Shown one piece after another: positions 1 through 12,700 of a stretch of 64,000 nucleotides of DNA. The DNA is taken from the NCBI GenBank assembly GCA_004764695.1, contig SMSO01000033.1, positions 2,247,001 to 2,311,000 of the forward strand. Direction: 5' to 3'. The notes beneath the pieces were generated by a model, which did no database searches, was not told the origin of the DNA, and saw only the letters and a list, made by a program, of their open reading frames with translations. Source of the DNA: Schizochytrium sp. TIO01 (lineage: Eukaryota > Sar > Bigyra > Thraustochytrida > Thraustochytriidae). The position numbers were made by a program, and so were the translations under genes. The number at the start of each line of letters is the position of its first letter. The stretch's first letter is position 1.

Positions 1-300
1 GCTGATGCACAGCTAACTTCGCTTCCCTGGCCGAATGCATGCAGCCGAGAGAGCGTATTGCGATGCCAAACTTCGTTTCATAGGGCTCCATAAGCTGGGG
101 CAATACATTTGGGCTAGTGAGTTAGACTGGCATCAAAGCAGACCGAAACAAACAAGCCAGCCAATCAACTCCTCGCCTAATCAAAGACAATCTGCCTCAG
201 TCAATCACGATTGAAAGGCCGGTCTTCTGTTCGTGTGTCAAAGGAGTTCTCCAGGCAGATTAGCGCTGACCAAGGGCACTTTAAGGAGCTAGTCCCTCCT

Positions 301-350
301 ATCAATCAACCAATCAATCAATCAACCAATCCACCAATCAATCAATTGAT
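301..350. repeat. Imperfect (AATC)n microsatellite
   Basis: About twelve AATC-type units with single-base variants (AACC, CACC). It is one of many AATN tetranucleotide arrays in the window. Confidence 0.85.
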
Positions 351-2407
351 ATCTCTCTCTATCGGTTTGGTCAAATCCAAGGCCAAGAAACCAAACAGCA
401 AATAGTCTGCGCCCTCTTCCTTTGAGGATACCATATGTGCCATGGCCGCAGCAGCGTCTCTGAACCGTGGACCATTTTGTGAACTAAGAGGGATGGCAGT
501 GCTAAGCTCTTCCGGCAGAGGTGATTTTTAATTGTGCAAAGCCAGAGGTTCGCCGCATGAAGCCGAAGGAATCGGCAGGAAACCGGCGCCTCTCTTGTCC
601 TATTGGCAGAGGGCTCAACCAATCATGCAGAAATGGAATGCCAACAAGATTTAATTCCATAATTAGAGAGCCCCAAGAGAAGTTCTTTCTTCTTGTTAGA
701 TGAAGGCGATACTTAGACTTTACCGTAATTGGCAATTACTGATTCCGCGAGACTTCGCTGTACGGCCATTTCTTTCTTGTGACTATTCTTTTCAAAGTGT
801 TTTTATTCTTACTTTCATTTTGTTTAATATAAAAATTAAATTTTAAAAATGGAAATACTTGTAAGAAATAGGAAGTTGAAGGAAAAGTAAGGTTAAGAAA
901 AGAGCGATGAGTTTCCAAGTTTCCAATGGATGAACCTTTTGAAACTTACATACGGAGTAACTCTAATGGATACGTTATGGTTCAGACGGTTTCATAAATA
1001 TGCAAAGTACCTGGTTATCTCAACCAGGGAAGGGTAGCTTTTGGTTCTGAAGGGAATCAGAAAGCTGAAGAAGTTGCATACTTTTGATGGTGCAAAAGAC
1101 TTAAGAATGACTTTCTGAAATCTGTATCATCTTACTTTTGTTTGGGTAATAGGAACATTCTATTAGAAGATACTCTGTGGTGCCTCAACTTTGGTTGTTT
1201 CCTTTTTAGATACTAGAATGGTTGGACCATTGCTCCATTAGTTAGCGTTGGGGAGACTGCATGTTCAGAATCGACGAATCACTTTCATTTCTTTGCTATA
1301 GTTCAATGGTCACTGATCGTTGATGATTTGGCTAAACAAGAGCTCAAAAGACAGATCATCTAAACTCATGTAGAGAAATGACCTCGATCTTCATACACAA
1401 AACCTATCAGCATAAACCAACCAAAACAAATGAAACTTAAGCAAAGAATCAGACAATGTATACATATTATTTTTCTCTAATAGCCCTACTGTTTAAAGTA
1501 TTTGTTGACTTTGCACCAAGGTCAGTTGTAGCCCTCATTTGCCTGATCAAGAGTATGCGATGTGAAATCTAAACTCAAAATTCCTCAATTTATGTGTTCT
1601 CTTTCAGTTACGAGGCGAGGGCACTGAAGAGATAGATAACCCTTCAGGAATCGAATGATTTCATTGAGCTGGCTTTGGTACCATAATAGATGTATACGGT
1701 GAGTATATTCATGGTTCAGTAGCCGAGGGCTCCAAAATCATGTTCACCTTGCCTCATAAGCTGCTGAGCAAGGAGCCCAGGGCCAATGAATCACTGCGAT
1801 TGCCAAACATTTGGTGTGACTTCCTATGAGACAGTCGTGTCGTAGCTCGTTATTCATTAGCCCTGGCAATGACTCCTTGTCCCATCTTACGTGGGTGTCG
1901 GCTTAACGGACGAGCGTGGCGTACGTTGAGATGCAACGCCATGAGAACAGAATGTTCTTTCGGTTGCAACCGCCACAAGTATCAATGAGCCTGCCGCAGT
2001 GAGCAGGAGTGATGGGTCCTTCGTGGCGTGATGGACATATTTCGCAAGGCTGGAGTCTCGGCGGGTTTCTCTGAGCGGTTCTTGTCACTGGTCTTTGTTG
2101 GATTTGCCCCTGATTCTGAGCTGACTCCACTGAGCAGTGCTGCTGGTTCGTGATAAGGAACAGATGCAAGTACCCATCCAAGTCCCCTGCGAGAAGATGC
2201 AGTCAGAATCAGTGGGCCGTACACGTGGTCAGCATAAACGCAGGCACAGACCAAGCGCACGTATTGCGAGCACGGCAACAGCCCTTATGGGACGAGAGAT
2301 GCGTCCAAAGGTATTTTGCAAAGTCCCACGAAAAAGGTCAAAAGCACAGAATGCAATAGACAGTTGTTTTTTATTTTTTTCATTTTTTTTCTTTTTAAAG
2401 GAAAATC

Positions 2408-2460
2408 TCAGAAGAAAAAAAGAAAGAAAGAAAGAAAGAAAAAAAAAAAAGAAGGAAAAA
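2408..2460. repeat. GAAA / poly-A tract
   Basis: Purine-only stretch with several GAAA units followed by a run of A. A pyrimidine run (T-rich) lies just upstream at about 2364-2398, so the two strands could pair as an imperfect inverted repeat. Confidence 0.8.
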
Positions 2461-2958
2461 GCATGTGCCAGACTAAACAAACAGGTGACAGGGAAAAAAA
2501 TAAATAAAAATAAACAAAAAATATCGTTATTTCTTTACGCGAAAAGATTCTTCAAGCCCCGAAATCTTCTGCTGCAGCTCCTAATCAGGGGGAAGTGCGA
2601 TCCAGCAAGCACGTGGATGAGGCCCACGCCGCCTACGAACTTTGGAGAGTTCGGGCCTCATCGTTACAATCCCAGAACTTATCTTTAACAAGGGATGTTT
2701 TCAACGTTTGGCGGCGCCGTTTTTCGAGCGTGAACCTCATGAGCTCCATGAGCACGACGAACCCGCCGCTCTTTTGCTCGAGTCTTTCTCGAAAATGGTC
2801 GCTAGTGATTCTGACTAGCAGCGATACAGTGTGCGCTTTAAGGGATACTAGTAGTACCTCCCTAACCTGGCTGTGAGAATTTGATGAGTGGTAATACTAA
2901 CTAAAACCAATGCTTGAATAAAACTACTTTTGTAAAAACGTTTTGTTTTCTTCTTTAA

Positions 2959-2980
2959 TTATATATATATATATAGATAT
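2959..2980. repeat. (TA)n microsatellite
   Basis: Alternating TA run in an AT-rich block. Confidence 0.85.
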
Positions 2981-4365
2981 TTAATCAAAAAAAGATAAAA
3001 AGATAAAATTCAATCTTTAGAAATTAAGTATTGACAGGCCATCGAGATTGCTGCCATAACGTTGAGAATGCTCTCGAAGTACATCCCCTGACAGGGACTT
3101 TCTTTGCATCCGAGTGACGATAGTTGGGACAGTCTGAAGGGCCGCTCAGTCTCTGATTTTCTTGGGGCTCGAAAATAAATCTATGAAGATTTCTCCAGCT
3201 TTTTGGAATCATCTTCAGTTCCATTCCACGGCGGCCATGGCCGTGACGTTCATCCACCAGGCCTGCTGGGAGCCCAGGCTCTCGCTCAGGGAAGTTATAC
3301 TTTAGCACACCAAGAACACAGGAAGGAATATATCTACTAATTTCTCTCAAAGGCCCAATTGAATACTAGGGTACCGTCCCTTTCGAATAGCATCCCAAAG
3401 TTTGTGGCATTCGCTTCTTCATAATCGTGAGGGTGCGAAAGACAACGAGGGGCGCAAATACGATGGCGACTTCGATTCAAAACGACGAATCGTTATGGTG
3501 AAAGTGAAGAAGAGCATTCGGACAGTCTCAAAGATTATGGAGCACGTCTAATAGCCGAATTTCGTTCGTGAAATTGGCTCGCGAACAAGATGTCCGAACC
3601 AGCCGTGGTGAACGGCACTTGGGAGTTCCTTTCTGGGCCAACTCGATGAGGAAAACCAAGACCGCTCCTGTCGTTTAGCTTGGAATCTACAATAGTCTGG
3701 TGACGCCAAATTCAAGATTAACAAACCATTCTGAGCTCTGCTCTCGCGTACATCCCCAACGAAGATTCATAGCAGCCTTACAAATTTCATACCTAGCTCT
3801 AGAGAGCGGCAGAGACAATACAATCTACCTGATCTAATCTCTGCATTCCATCTCTTCCACATTAGCTACCAACCACTCGAATTGCAAAGCCAACTTTCAA
3901 GTTGGAATCGGCGGCACTGATTGATCATTTGCAAAAACAAGGGTGCACACCCCCTTCCGCCTTCCCTCCCTAATCAATAGATAGAGGGACTGGCGAGAAT
4001 ATCAAAAACCTAAACAGCGACGTTTTCCCCTCTGCTAATCTGCCTCCATTGGCCTTAAGCTGGCCCCAAAAGAAGGGAAGACGGCTCGCGCTCGCTCATT
4101 TCTAACCACTGATTAAACTGGTACTTCGCAACGTCCGGAGCCAACACGATCGCTCGTGCAAGTTCGCGAACTGCGTCGTCGCGGGGACTTTGAGCCGGAG
4201 CCGCAGTCGAAGAGATGAAGGCAAACTCCTTCGTCTCTTCGCCGGGTTGACCCTGAGCTAGGATACCGGCGATTGGTACGCACCAATCAACAGGCCTGAG
4301 GCAGGATTATGGCATCGCCCTTGAAGACGGCGACGTCGAACTTCTTCATTTGCCTCTGTTTGCGT

Positions 4366-4396
4366 AACTAAACTAAACTAAACTAAACTAAACTAT
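4366..4396. repeat. (AAACT)n pentanucleotide array
   Basis: Six tandem AAACT units. The unit does not match a known telomere repeat and the array is internal. Confidence 0.9.
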
Positions 4397-4767
4397 TTAA
4401 CTAAAATAAATCAACTTACTCATGTGTAGGAAAATTTTACAAAATGTTGTTATTGATTACAAAGGCTCCTGTGAGGGTGAAGAGTGGAACAAAAGTCTTT
4501 AGCGAGTTGTTGAAAAGTGAGCAGTGCTTCTGAAAAGAGACGGCCGAGGCAGCGAAGAGATGATCGACGGAGACCTCCACTCGCAGCAGGGCTGGAGCAG
4601 GTCTGGGTCGGCTCGCCACGACCAAAGGAAGTACCAGCGACTCCTCAATCAAGGCAAGCGAGAGCGCCAGACAGACAGACCCTCACGTTCTCAGCGCTTC
4701 TTTGGGACCTCATTCCGTGAGGAAAGGCTGCATGTGACCTTCAGATCTTCGCAAATCGAACTAGTAG

Positions 4768-4948
4768 AAAGAAAGAATGAAAGAAAAAATGAATGAATGA
4801 ATGAACTTTAATGAACTTCAATGAACTTCAATGAACTTCAATGAGCTTCAATGAGCTTAATGAACTTCAATGAACTTTAATGAATGAACTTCAATGAAAG
4901 AAAGAAAGAAAGAAATAGTAGATAGATAAATAGAAAAATAGATAGATC
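4768..4948. repeat. AATGAACTTC minisatellite flanked by GAAA/GATA repeats
   Basis: A ten-base unit of the form AATGAACTTC/AATGAGCTTC is repeated about nine times. It opens with GAAT units and ends with (GAAA)n and (GATA)-like units. The nested structure suggests the ten-mer grew out of a tetranucleotide array. Confidence 0.85.
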
Positions 4949-5267
4949 CCCGTGGATGCCGCTGTCCGTAGGAGCCACGTGGGCGGCAGAGGGCGCAGAA
5001 GCAGGTCCCTGGCGCTAGATGTAGGCCTCGCCTGGGCCCCGAGGGCGGCCTCAGGGCACTAACATCAGGCCCGAACAGGCACGGGCATCGCGGCCACGGT
5101 CGATAAAACCCTGGTCCACATCGATCGTGATCAACCATCGCACTTATTCTTCGATGGAGGCACCGGAAGACCAGAAAACCACTCGGCGAGGGGCCCTCCT
5201 ATGCTTAACCATAGCACTCCCGCTCTGCGCTAGCCAGCCAGGGAAGTTGAAAGGAAACGCAGGAGAA

Positions 5268-5326
5268 GGAAATAGATTTATAGATTTATAGATTTATAGA
5301 TTTACTGATTGATATATTGATTGATC
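5268..5326. repeat. (TAGATTTA)n then GATT-type repeat
   Basis: Four to five tandem copies of the eight-base unit TAGATTTA, followed by degenerate GATT units. Confidence 0.9.
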
Positions 5327-5620
5327 TGCGAAGAGAAGTCGATTCGGCGTTCTCGCTTGGGCCATAGAGGAGTCTGTGAAGCGGCCATGAATTCGAGGGC
5401 GGAGTGCATAGGCATCATGGTGAGAGCCCTTCCCTCTGGTGGCGCTGCTGTGGAGGAGGGGGCGAGAGAGAGCGAGAGGGAATGAACGCGATGGCTGGAG
5501 ACGCACGTTTGCTAATTTGGAGGGCTCACTGACTGACTGATTGGAAGGGAGGCTCGTCCTTTCCTTTGTTTTGCTTACTCGGCCTTTTCCCCCTCTAACT
5601 AACTGACGTGTCACTCACTT

Positions 5621-5623
5621 TTT

Positions 5624-5663
<40 letters not shown>
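5621..5663. repeat. (TTTC)n microsatellite
   Basis: Ten tandem TTTC units in an otherwise mixed sequence. The same motif recurs at 51.1 kb. Confidence 0.95.
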
Positions 5664-5664
<1 letters not shown>

Positions 5665-7094
5665 GCGAGGCTTTTTCTTTAGGTTTAGGGACTTTTTCAA
5701 ATGAAGGGTTTGTTTTCTCGAGGAGATGGTTTTTTTAAAATATTTGTTTTTTAAACTCTGGATTTTTTTAAAGATTTTTTAGCTTTCAAAAATGAAGTTA
5801 GTGATGATTACTAGTTTTGTAGGAGTAAAAAGGCTTTTTACAAACCTTAGAAAAACAAAATGGCGCCACGTTTCAGTCACATCCTTACTAAAGAGACTGG
5901 TATCATGAGTCTCTTCCGACACTGCGAAATCCTAATTATTCCGTTCGCGAAAGCTTGATGCGGGATTTTGTTGTGAGGAGCCCCTACCACAGTATGGTGT
6001 AACATGGAAGATAGTTTGAGCAAAAGAAAGGGCGCTGTGGGGGGGACGCGAGGAATCTGCGCTGCGCGAATTGACACAGGTTGGAGACAGGGGCACCTAG
6101 TTATCAGCAAGCGCGGAGGACCTCTTCGCTGGTTCGGAGTATCGGTGAGGAGGCAGTAGTGCGAAAATCAAATCACAAAATTCTGCGTTCAGAGATGCCG
6201 GCCCCTCTTGTTGCTGTAAATAGCGAGCATGACTTTGCAAGGGTTAGACGGCCTGTGCAATTCGTTTCTTTTCGGCCACTGAAAGTTCACGTGCTAGACT
6301 CTTAGAGATTTCGGTACCTACAAAAAAAATGGACTCTACTCAAGAAGACAAGGCTGCTTACGAGGTGGTACTCGTCGCCCTTTTCCGAGGACAGCAACAA
6401 TTGAGGCTGCAGAAAACGTGCTGCTGCTGCAAGGCAAGGCATCGCGTACGGCTAAAGAGTTGAGATCAATTGAAGCGCGTATGACAGTCCATTGCCTCGT
6501 ACTTCGTAGGTGGAAAGCGACTTTAGCATAGATAACACAGCTGGTTTCACCGAAGCTGCTGCGAACGAGAGACTGCTCCTCGCGTTGGCACCATGGAGCT
6601 TGCTCAGCTGAGAAGGCGCATAGAACATTCTCGCACTCGAAGTCTTCAAGAGCGACACGCAGTGCTAGAAGTCGGTTTGTTCTGCGTCTTGAGAAAAGTG
6701 CGTGCATATATATGCATTGCGTTTCGTGCTGCAGAAGCGGGCAGAGCGCTTTCAAGAGTGCACATCACGTTCCGCCGAAGCACAGGGTAAATTGATGGAT
6801 AGGTCTCGAGTGAAGTGCCGCTCCTCGAGTTGAACTCGAACGCTGCCGTCGCACGGCCAAAATCCACGCGGCATACGCGCGTGATGGATGGGCAGCATGG
6901 CTACCACGAGCATTAGCCTTCAAGAAACTAGCATGCTCGGACTTGATATGATGTTGTTTTAATATAGGGACGGAGCAGGCCTGAGTTAGGAAACCTCGCA
7001 GAGTCTCGGACGGTCTCATGGACGCACGTTTGAAAGGCGGCACGGAAGTGGTTTGGTTATTCATGATGAGCCTTTTTGTTTGGCCGCCAACCTT

Positions 7095-7123
7095 TGCGAT
7101 GCGATGCGATGCGATGCGATGCG
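7095..7123. repeat. (GCGAT)n pentanucleotide array
   Basis: Five to six tandem GCGAT units. Confidence 0.9.
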
Positions 7124-7713
7124 TAGGCTTCCGCGGCTCCGCACTGGAGTTGGTATAGCTAGCTAATTAGCTATCGCAGTATTTAAGAAACAAGATGGAG
7201 AGCCGCATCGAGAAAGTGCAAGGAGTGGGATACCTTTAGAACGAATAACTTCATTCTATTTATTCGATTCTATTCCGTTCCTGGCCTACCTATTGGTTGA
7301 CTTGGTTAGCAGTATTTACTCCTTCTTTACTTTCCTTCTCTACTTATTCATATTAAACTAAAGTAGTAATTTTAATTTTAATTTTAAAATAACAAGAATA
7401 ACAGGAAAATGAACTCATATATATTTATGATTATGATTTTAAAAAAAAGAAAAGTGAAAACGATTTTTCATAAGCCTCAGGAGAAAAACAGCGACGGGAG
7501 ACAATGGAGAATCGAAAGCGAACGGGACCTGCGGATATTCCACAGATGGCACGGTCAACACGCACGCTCTGCCACGCACGCCCGCTCGCTATCGGGGAGC
7601 AAGCGAAAGCCCTCGCAGCGGGAAATCCCAGTCGCCGGCAGCTCCAGCGGAAAAACACGTCCCGCAAAATGCCTGGCCGAGCGCCATCTAGCTAGAAACG
7701 AGACATGCACATA

Positions 7714-7830
7714 ATGAAGCAGCGAATGAATGCGTAAATGAATGCGTAAATGAATGAGTAAATGAATGAATTGATGCATGAATCAATGAATAAATCAATG
7801 GATGAATCGATGAACCAATGAGGAGTGATT
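7714..7830. repeat. Degenerate AATG/AATC/AAAT minisatellite
   Basis: Units such as GAATGCGTAAAT and GAATGAGTAAAT alternate, then drift into AATC and AATG variants. This is a higher-order array built from tetranucleotides. Confidence 0.8.
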
Positions 7831-7848
7831 CATATGCATTCACTCACT

Positions 7849-7873
7849 CATGCATGCATGCATGCATGCATAC
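7849..7873. repeat. (ATGC)n microsatellite
   Basis: Six tandem ATGC units. The motif is self-complementary, so the array can fold on itself. Confidence 0.9.
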
Positions 7874-7949
7874 GTGCTTGAAGCCAAGGCGCCGAACTCT
7901 CAGTGCGTATACATTCTTTTTAGAATCAGAGAGTTAGGAGAACAGCGGA

Positions 7950-7980
7950 GAAGAAAGAAAGAAAGAAAGAAAAAAAAAAT
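7950..7980. repeat. (GAAA)n microsatellite
   Basis: Several GAAA units merging into a run of A. Confidence 0.85.
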
Positions 7981-8822
7981 CGTCGCTCTCCTCTTTGAAC
8001 AGGAAAGAAAGAGATCGCATCGAACAGACAGACATACATACAGACAGTGAAAATGAAAAAGGCGCAGAGGCGACAGACCCAGTGGAGACAGAGGGAGATG
8101 TGGACAAAGTGGACTACCTTCAAGTAACACCCCTCCTCTGGGGCTCTCCGAGCGCCCTCTCACGAGGTGCGCAGTGGAGTAGGTGGAGTGCGCGCGTAAT
8201 TGTGCAGCCGGTCTCTGTGAGGGAGACCAGAAAGAGTGGCGGCGCAGGGTATGCGAGAGTGGACAGGAGGAGGAGAACAAGAAGAAAGAAGACACGAAGA
8301 AAGAGCGAGACCCGAGACGCTGCGCGGCCTTAGCGCCCCCGATAGGGATAACTTCAGCAGACCTGCGCCAGAGGAGAAAGTGTGAAGAACAAGGAGACAG
8401 CCACGTTGACAGGAAATCTCACTCATTTCTTTGTCTTCAAGTCTGCTCAGGCTAGTTCCTCTCGCTTCTTTTTTCCCCTTTTTTACTATTTTAATTTTAA
8501 AAAAGGAAGAAGAAGAAGAAGAAAAGAAGAAGAAAAAGAAAAAAGATTAAAAAGCTCGTTTGTCTGTATATGTATATATACTTTCTGCTGATTTAGTTTT
8601 AAAAAAATTCATCGATTGAGTAATGAAGAGCTAGCTTACTTAATTACTGAAAGAGTGCAGAAGTGCTCAACTCAAACAAACGAAGAAAACACCTTGAACT
8701 TGAGGCGCTTCCGTCTCCGGGACTGCGCCAACGGGAGAACGAGGTACCGCTGGAGCCGTGGCGGAGCTTGGCGCCGCGCCGCCGCGGCGGCAACAGCAGA
8801 CCCGCAACTCGAGCTTCGAGCC

Positions 8823-8876
8823 CAACAACAACAGCAACAACTGCAGCAGCAGCGACAACAGCAACAACAACAGGCA
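8823..8876. repeat. CAA/CAG trinucleotide repeat
   Basis: Mixed CAACAG/CAGCAG units. Read in one frame it would give polyglutamine, but I see no supported gene around it. Confidence 0.8.
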
Positions 8877-9759
8877 GCCTGTTTTCAAGAACCAACTTTA
8901 AACTAAAACTGACGCGGTGTGTGCTCCTTCGCCACTCGAAAGAGACGCACATAAAAGAGCGAACGAAGCACGCTCCGAAGACTCCCTTCGCCTAATCAGA
9001 AGAGCGCTCGCTGCCAAGCAAAAGCAGCAGCCCAAGCTCCAGCAGAAAGGGCCGGACGCATCAGAACAAGCAGCAGCAGCAGCACCAGCGAAAAGGTCGC
9101 CTGTCTTGAAAAGCGTCTTGAAGAGTTGATCTCTCGAGATATATATACCCGTCCGTACTCGCTTCTTCAAAGCAGGGAGAGGCACGGGACCCCTGCGGAA
9201 ACGCACAGGATAACCCCCATCGGCGAGAACTTGATAAGGCAGGAAGGGGCATCTTAAGGAAAGTCGTGGACCTGGAGACAGCACGTGCTAGCCAGCGCAG
9301 AGTAAGCCCAAAAGAAAAAGCGCGAAGAGGAAGATTTTGATTTTTGTTTTCTTTTTTGTGAAAACCATCGATTGAAAAGAGGTAATCAGGGAGTTGGAGC
9401 TTGACAGCCCAGCCAGAAGCCCACGAACGAGAGAAGCAGAAGAAGAAGCAGAAGAAGCGGAAGGAGTCAGCCGCGCAGCTCTAGTCTTTGAGGATTGACT
9501 GAGCGAGTGAGCCTCTTTGTTTTTACTTTCCTGCTTACTTTCTTTTTCTTTTTTCTTTTTTCTTTTTCCTTTGAAAGAATCGTGATTGAAAAGAAAAACA
9601 AACCAAAAAACTTTCTTCCAAGGGTGTTGGAAGTTTGCTCATACATTCATTGATTCATTAATTTCACACATTGACTAGAGAAGAACTTTGCCCATTCCTG
9701 GCATAGTGTAGCTCAAGCACGCAGGCAAGCAAGCAAACCCAAAACACTCCCAAGTCAAG

Positions 9760-12700
9760 ATGACCATGAGCGCTGACAACATGAAGCGCCGGCTACAGGT
9801 TGCCGCCGCTGTCCTGGCGACTGCCGTGGCCCTCTTTGCCAACGAGGCACAGTCTGCCGCTTCCTCGTGTGGCTCAGGCGACACTCAGATTCTGTATCAA
9901 AGCAACACCAAGTGCACCACAAGCAGCAGCGGTGTCTCAAACCTGGCAACCCCTGAGGTTACCGTAGACACATGCTGTGGCATTGAGTCCACATCAAGCT
10001 GGGCAGGACTCCTTGATGATGACAGCTCTTCTGATGACTCCATTTGCAGATACGTCGAGACCTCTAGTGCATACTGTGAGGATGGCACCGACTGCGAACT
10101 CAACTCCACCGATACAATGACCATCAGTCTTAACATGTACACCACAGCTGCCAACGAGACCTGCTGCCGCTCCTGCAAGTGCGTCGGTGATCCCGACTGC
10201 GTCTCTTTCGATGGCACCCCGGCATCCTGGGTTCTCTGCGATGGCCGCAGGAAATCTAACTGCAAACAAGGTCGCAAGCCCTGCCGTCGCCAGCGTGACC
10301 ACTTGGGCAACCGCTGCAAGTGGATCAAGAAGGATCCGCTCTATGAGGGCTGGGATGAAGATGGAAGCCCTTGCCAGGTTGACTGGGAAAAGTCCGGTCA
10401 CCCAACAATGACAATGTACCAGCGTGGCCTCTTCGCAAGCAACCTGACCCTCGGCGAGCGTGGTGTCATTGTTAACCTCACCATCTCTACAGGTGACACC
10501 GGCGCCGAGTACGTCCTCAACGCAGCTAGGTGCTTCGAGTACGACCCGCGATCCAACCCTGACACATATGCAGAGGCATGGTACTCCCCGACTGGAGATG
10601 CCATCCCCTCCACATGGAGCGTCAGCATCCCGAACGAAGTCGAGATCAAGTGGCGTGTCCTCGATAACCAGACCAACACCATCGTTGAAGTTCTTTGCAC
10701 AAACCCTCCCGACACCAACCGAACACGCCTCGATGTCAAGAAGCTGTACAGCCTCGACGATGAGACTGATGACGACGAGTACGGCTTCTGCGTTACCAAC
10801 ACGATTGACCGCGGCCTTGCCACCACCAAGTACAACTCCTACAGCGATGGTGGCCAAGCTGACTACGAATTCCAGCAAAAGTGCCTCGTCAAGACTCTCC
10901 CCACGATCCTCGCTACCTGCAAGATCATTATGGGAGCACAGTGCAACCCGTACAGCCTTGACTCTTACGTAACCGAATGGTGTGAGAACGCTGACCTGAC
11001 CTACACTGACCTTCAAGGTGACGTTGATGAGTGCATTGACATGCTTGTGACCTCCGGAACTGACAGCGTCCGCGGTGCTCGCTGGACACGCTACTTGTGC
11101 CAGCTCAACCGCGTCGACGATGTTGATGAGTGCGTAGCTCTCGTGTCCCAGTTCGGTTGGGCTTCCTTCCTTGAGACCAACTCCAACGGTCTCAACGACG
11201 ACAGCACCTCCAGCAGCTGCGCTTCCAACGTGACTCTCTACTCTAAACTTGAGGGCGATGATGCCACCTGCGCTCTCGGAATCTTTGTCGACTACCAGCT
11301 CACCAACGGCACCTGGGTCCAAGCCTTCTTCATCCCTTCTGATTTGCCTCCTTGCGATGCCGAGCTTTCCGTCGATGGCTCTCAGTACCCCGAACTATTC
11401 ATGTACCCAATTCGCTTCCGCCAATGCACGCTCTCTGCGTCTTGCCTCGAGGAGACAGGATGTGCTCCGACTGTCGGCTTTGACGTTTCTCTCAACTTCG
11501 ACTCATCTGTCTGCCCTCTTGGTGAGCGAGACACCTGCTTTAGCTCCGAGTGCTCCATGGACTCTACCACTTCCACGTCTCCCCAGACTGTTTGTGAGAC
11601 CCAGCCCTCAGATCTCTTGAGTCTCGGTAGCTGTGAGTCCTGCTGTACGTCTGATAATATCCTTGATTCCGGGGCGCTCTCCGGCAGCCTCGAATCCGAC
11701 GACAGCACTGCTCTCTGCCGTCAAGTTCTCACCACGGCGCCCTTCTGTGATGCTTCTGACTCCTCTATGACCTCAATTTGTGACTCCCTCATCACCTCAA
11801 ACGGACAAGGTGTCTTGACTGTGAACCTTACACTCAACACCACGGAAATGTCTTGCTGCAAGAACTGCGCTGCCTGGGGTGATCCGCTTGTGTCCAGTTT
11901 CGATGGAGAGATTTCCAAGTGGATCAACTGTGATGGCCGCAACTCCAACTGTGCTATCAAGGAGGATGTTTGTGAGTCTCAGCTTGACCACGCCGGTAAC
12001 GCATGTGTTTACAACTCAGCCATTGCGGATCTCATCAAGGTTGGCTCTGACATTGGTGCTTACGGATCCCCGTGTCAGTCGAATGTAACTCTCTCTGGAG
12101 AGGCAATTCTTACAATGTATGAGGGCGACGGTTTCCGCGTCAACATTACAAACGGTGAGCGCAGTGTTATTACGCACATGTCTCTTGAGACCACCTACGA
12201 TAACTACACTCTTGACGCTGCCTTGTGCTTTAACGATGATCCTTACGATGCCTGGACCACCGCCAGTGGAAACGAAATCGACTCTGCCTACCTTGGTCTC
12301 GACTTCAGCGCTACCGATAATGATGACCAGTACATTTGGGCTGTGCGCGATCTTGAAAACTCTCTCTTTATGCGTATCCGCTGCATTCGTATGACCTCAA
12401 GCGCTGGCTACACTGGTGGTTACCGCATGAACATTGAATCGCTCATCGATATTGAAACTGACCGCACCGACACTGATGGCTTCTGCGAGTCTGGTGTGAT
12501 TGACACTGGCCTTGCTACCATCAACTCCAACGGCGAGATTTGCCAGGAGAACATTGAAGACATTGTTGACTTCTGCCGCGCTGTAGCTACCCCGTCATGC
12601 ATGCTTTCCGAGATCGCTACTGAGGTTCAGAACTGGTGTGACACTGCAAACGTCTTCCAGACCAGCGAAGATCATGCTCAGGAGTGCTATGACTACATCA

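Larger units (their letters stand above)
1..9759. other. Gene-poor leading region
   Basis: I see no protein-coding gene here that I can support. Open frames of 60-180 codons occur on both strands with low-complexity or arbitrary-looking translations, often overlapping on opposite strands, as expected for non-coding DNA of moderate GC. The region is punctuated by microsatellites and short minisatellites, listed separately. AT-rich blocks (about 760-1500, 2880-3010, 5690-5860, 7240-7460) alternate with GC-richer blocks. Purine-rich and CAA/CAG-rich DNA at 8500-9480 leads up to the secreted-protein gene and may include its promoter or 5' UTR. I found no rRNA, tRNA or transposase signature by eye. 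Confidence 0.6.

Noticed and set aside
6336-6867. Overlapping frames of 65-139 codons on both strands
   Set aside because: They overlap each other in antisense and none shows a known motif or splice-consistent extension.
8616-9129. Gln-rich and Ala-rich frames upstream of the secreted-protein gene
   Set aside because: They reflect CAA/CAG and GCA repeats. The frames are short and mutually overlapping.
9994-11322. 442-codon frame on the minus strand
   Set aside because: It lies wholly antisense to the secreted cysteine-rich protein. Strong C-ending codon bias in that gene removes stops from the opposite frame. The translation is Val/Ala/Gly-rich without recognisable motifs.
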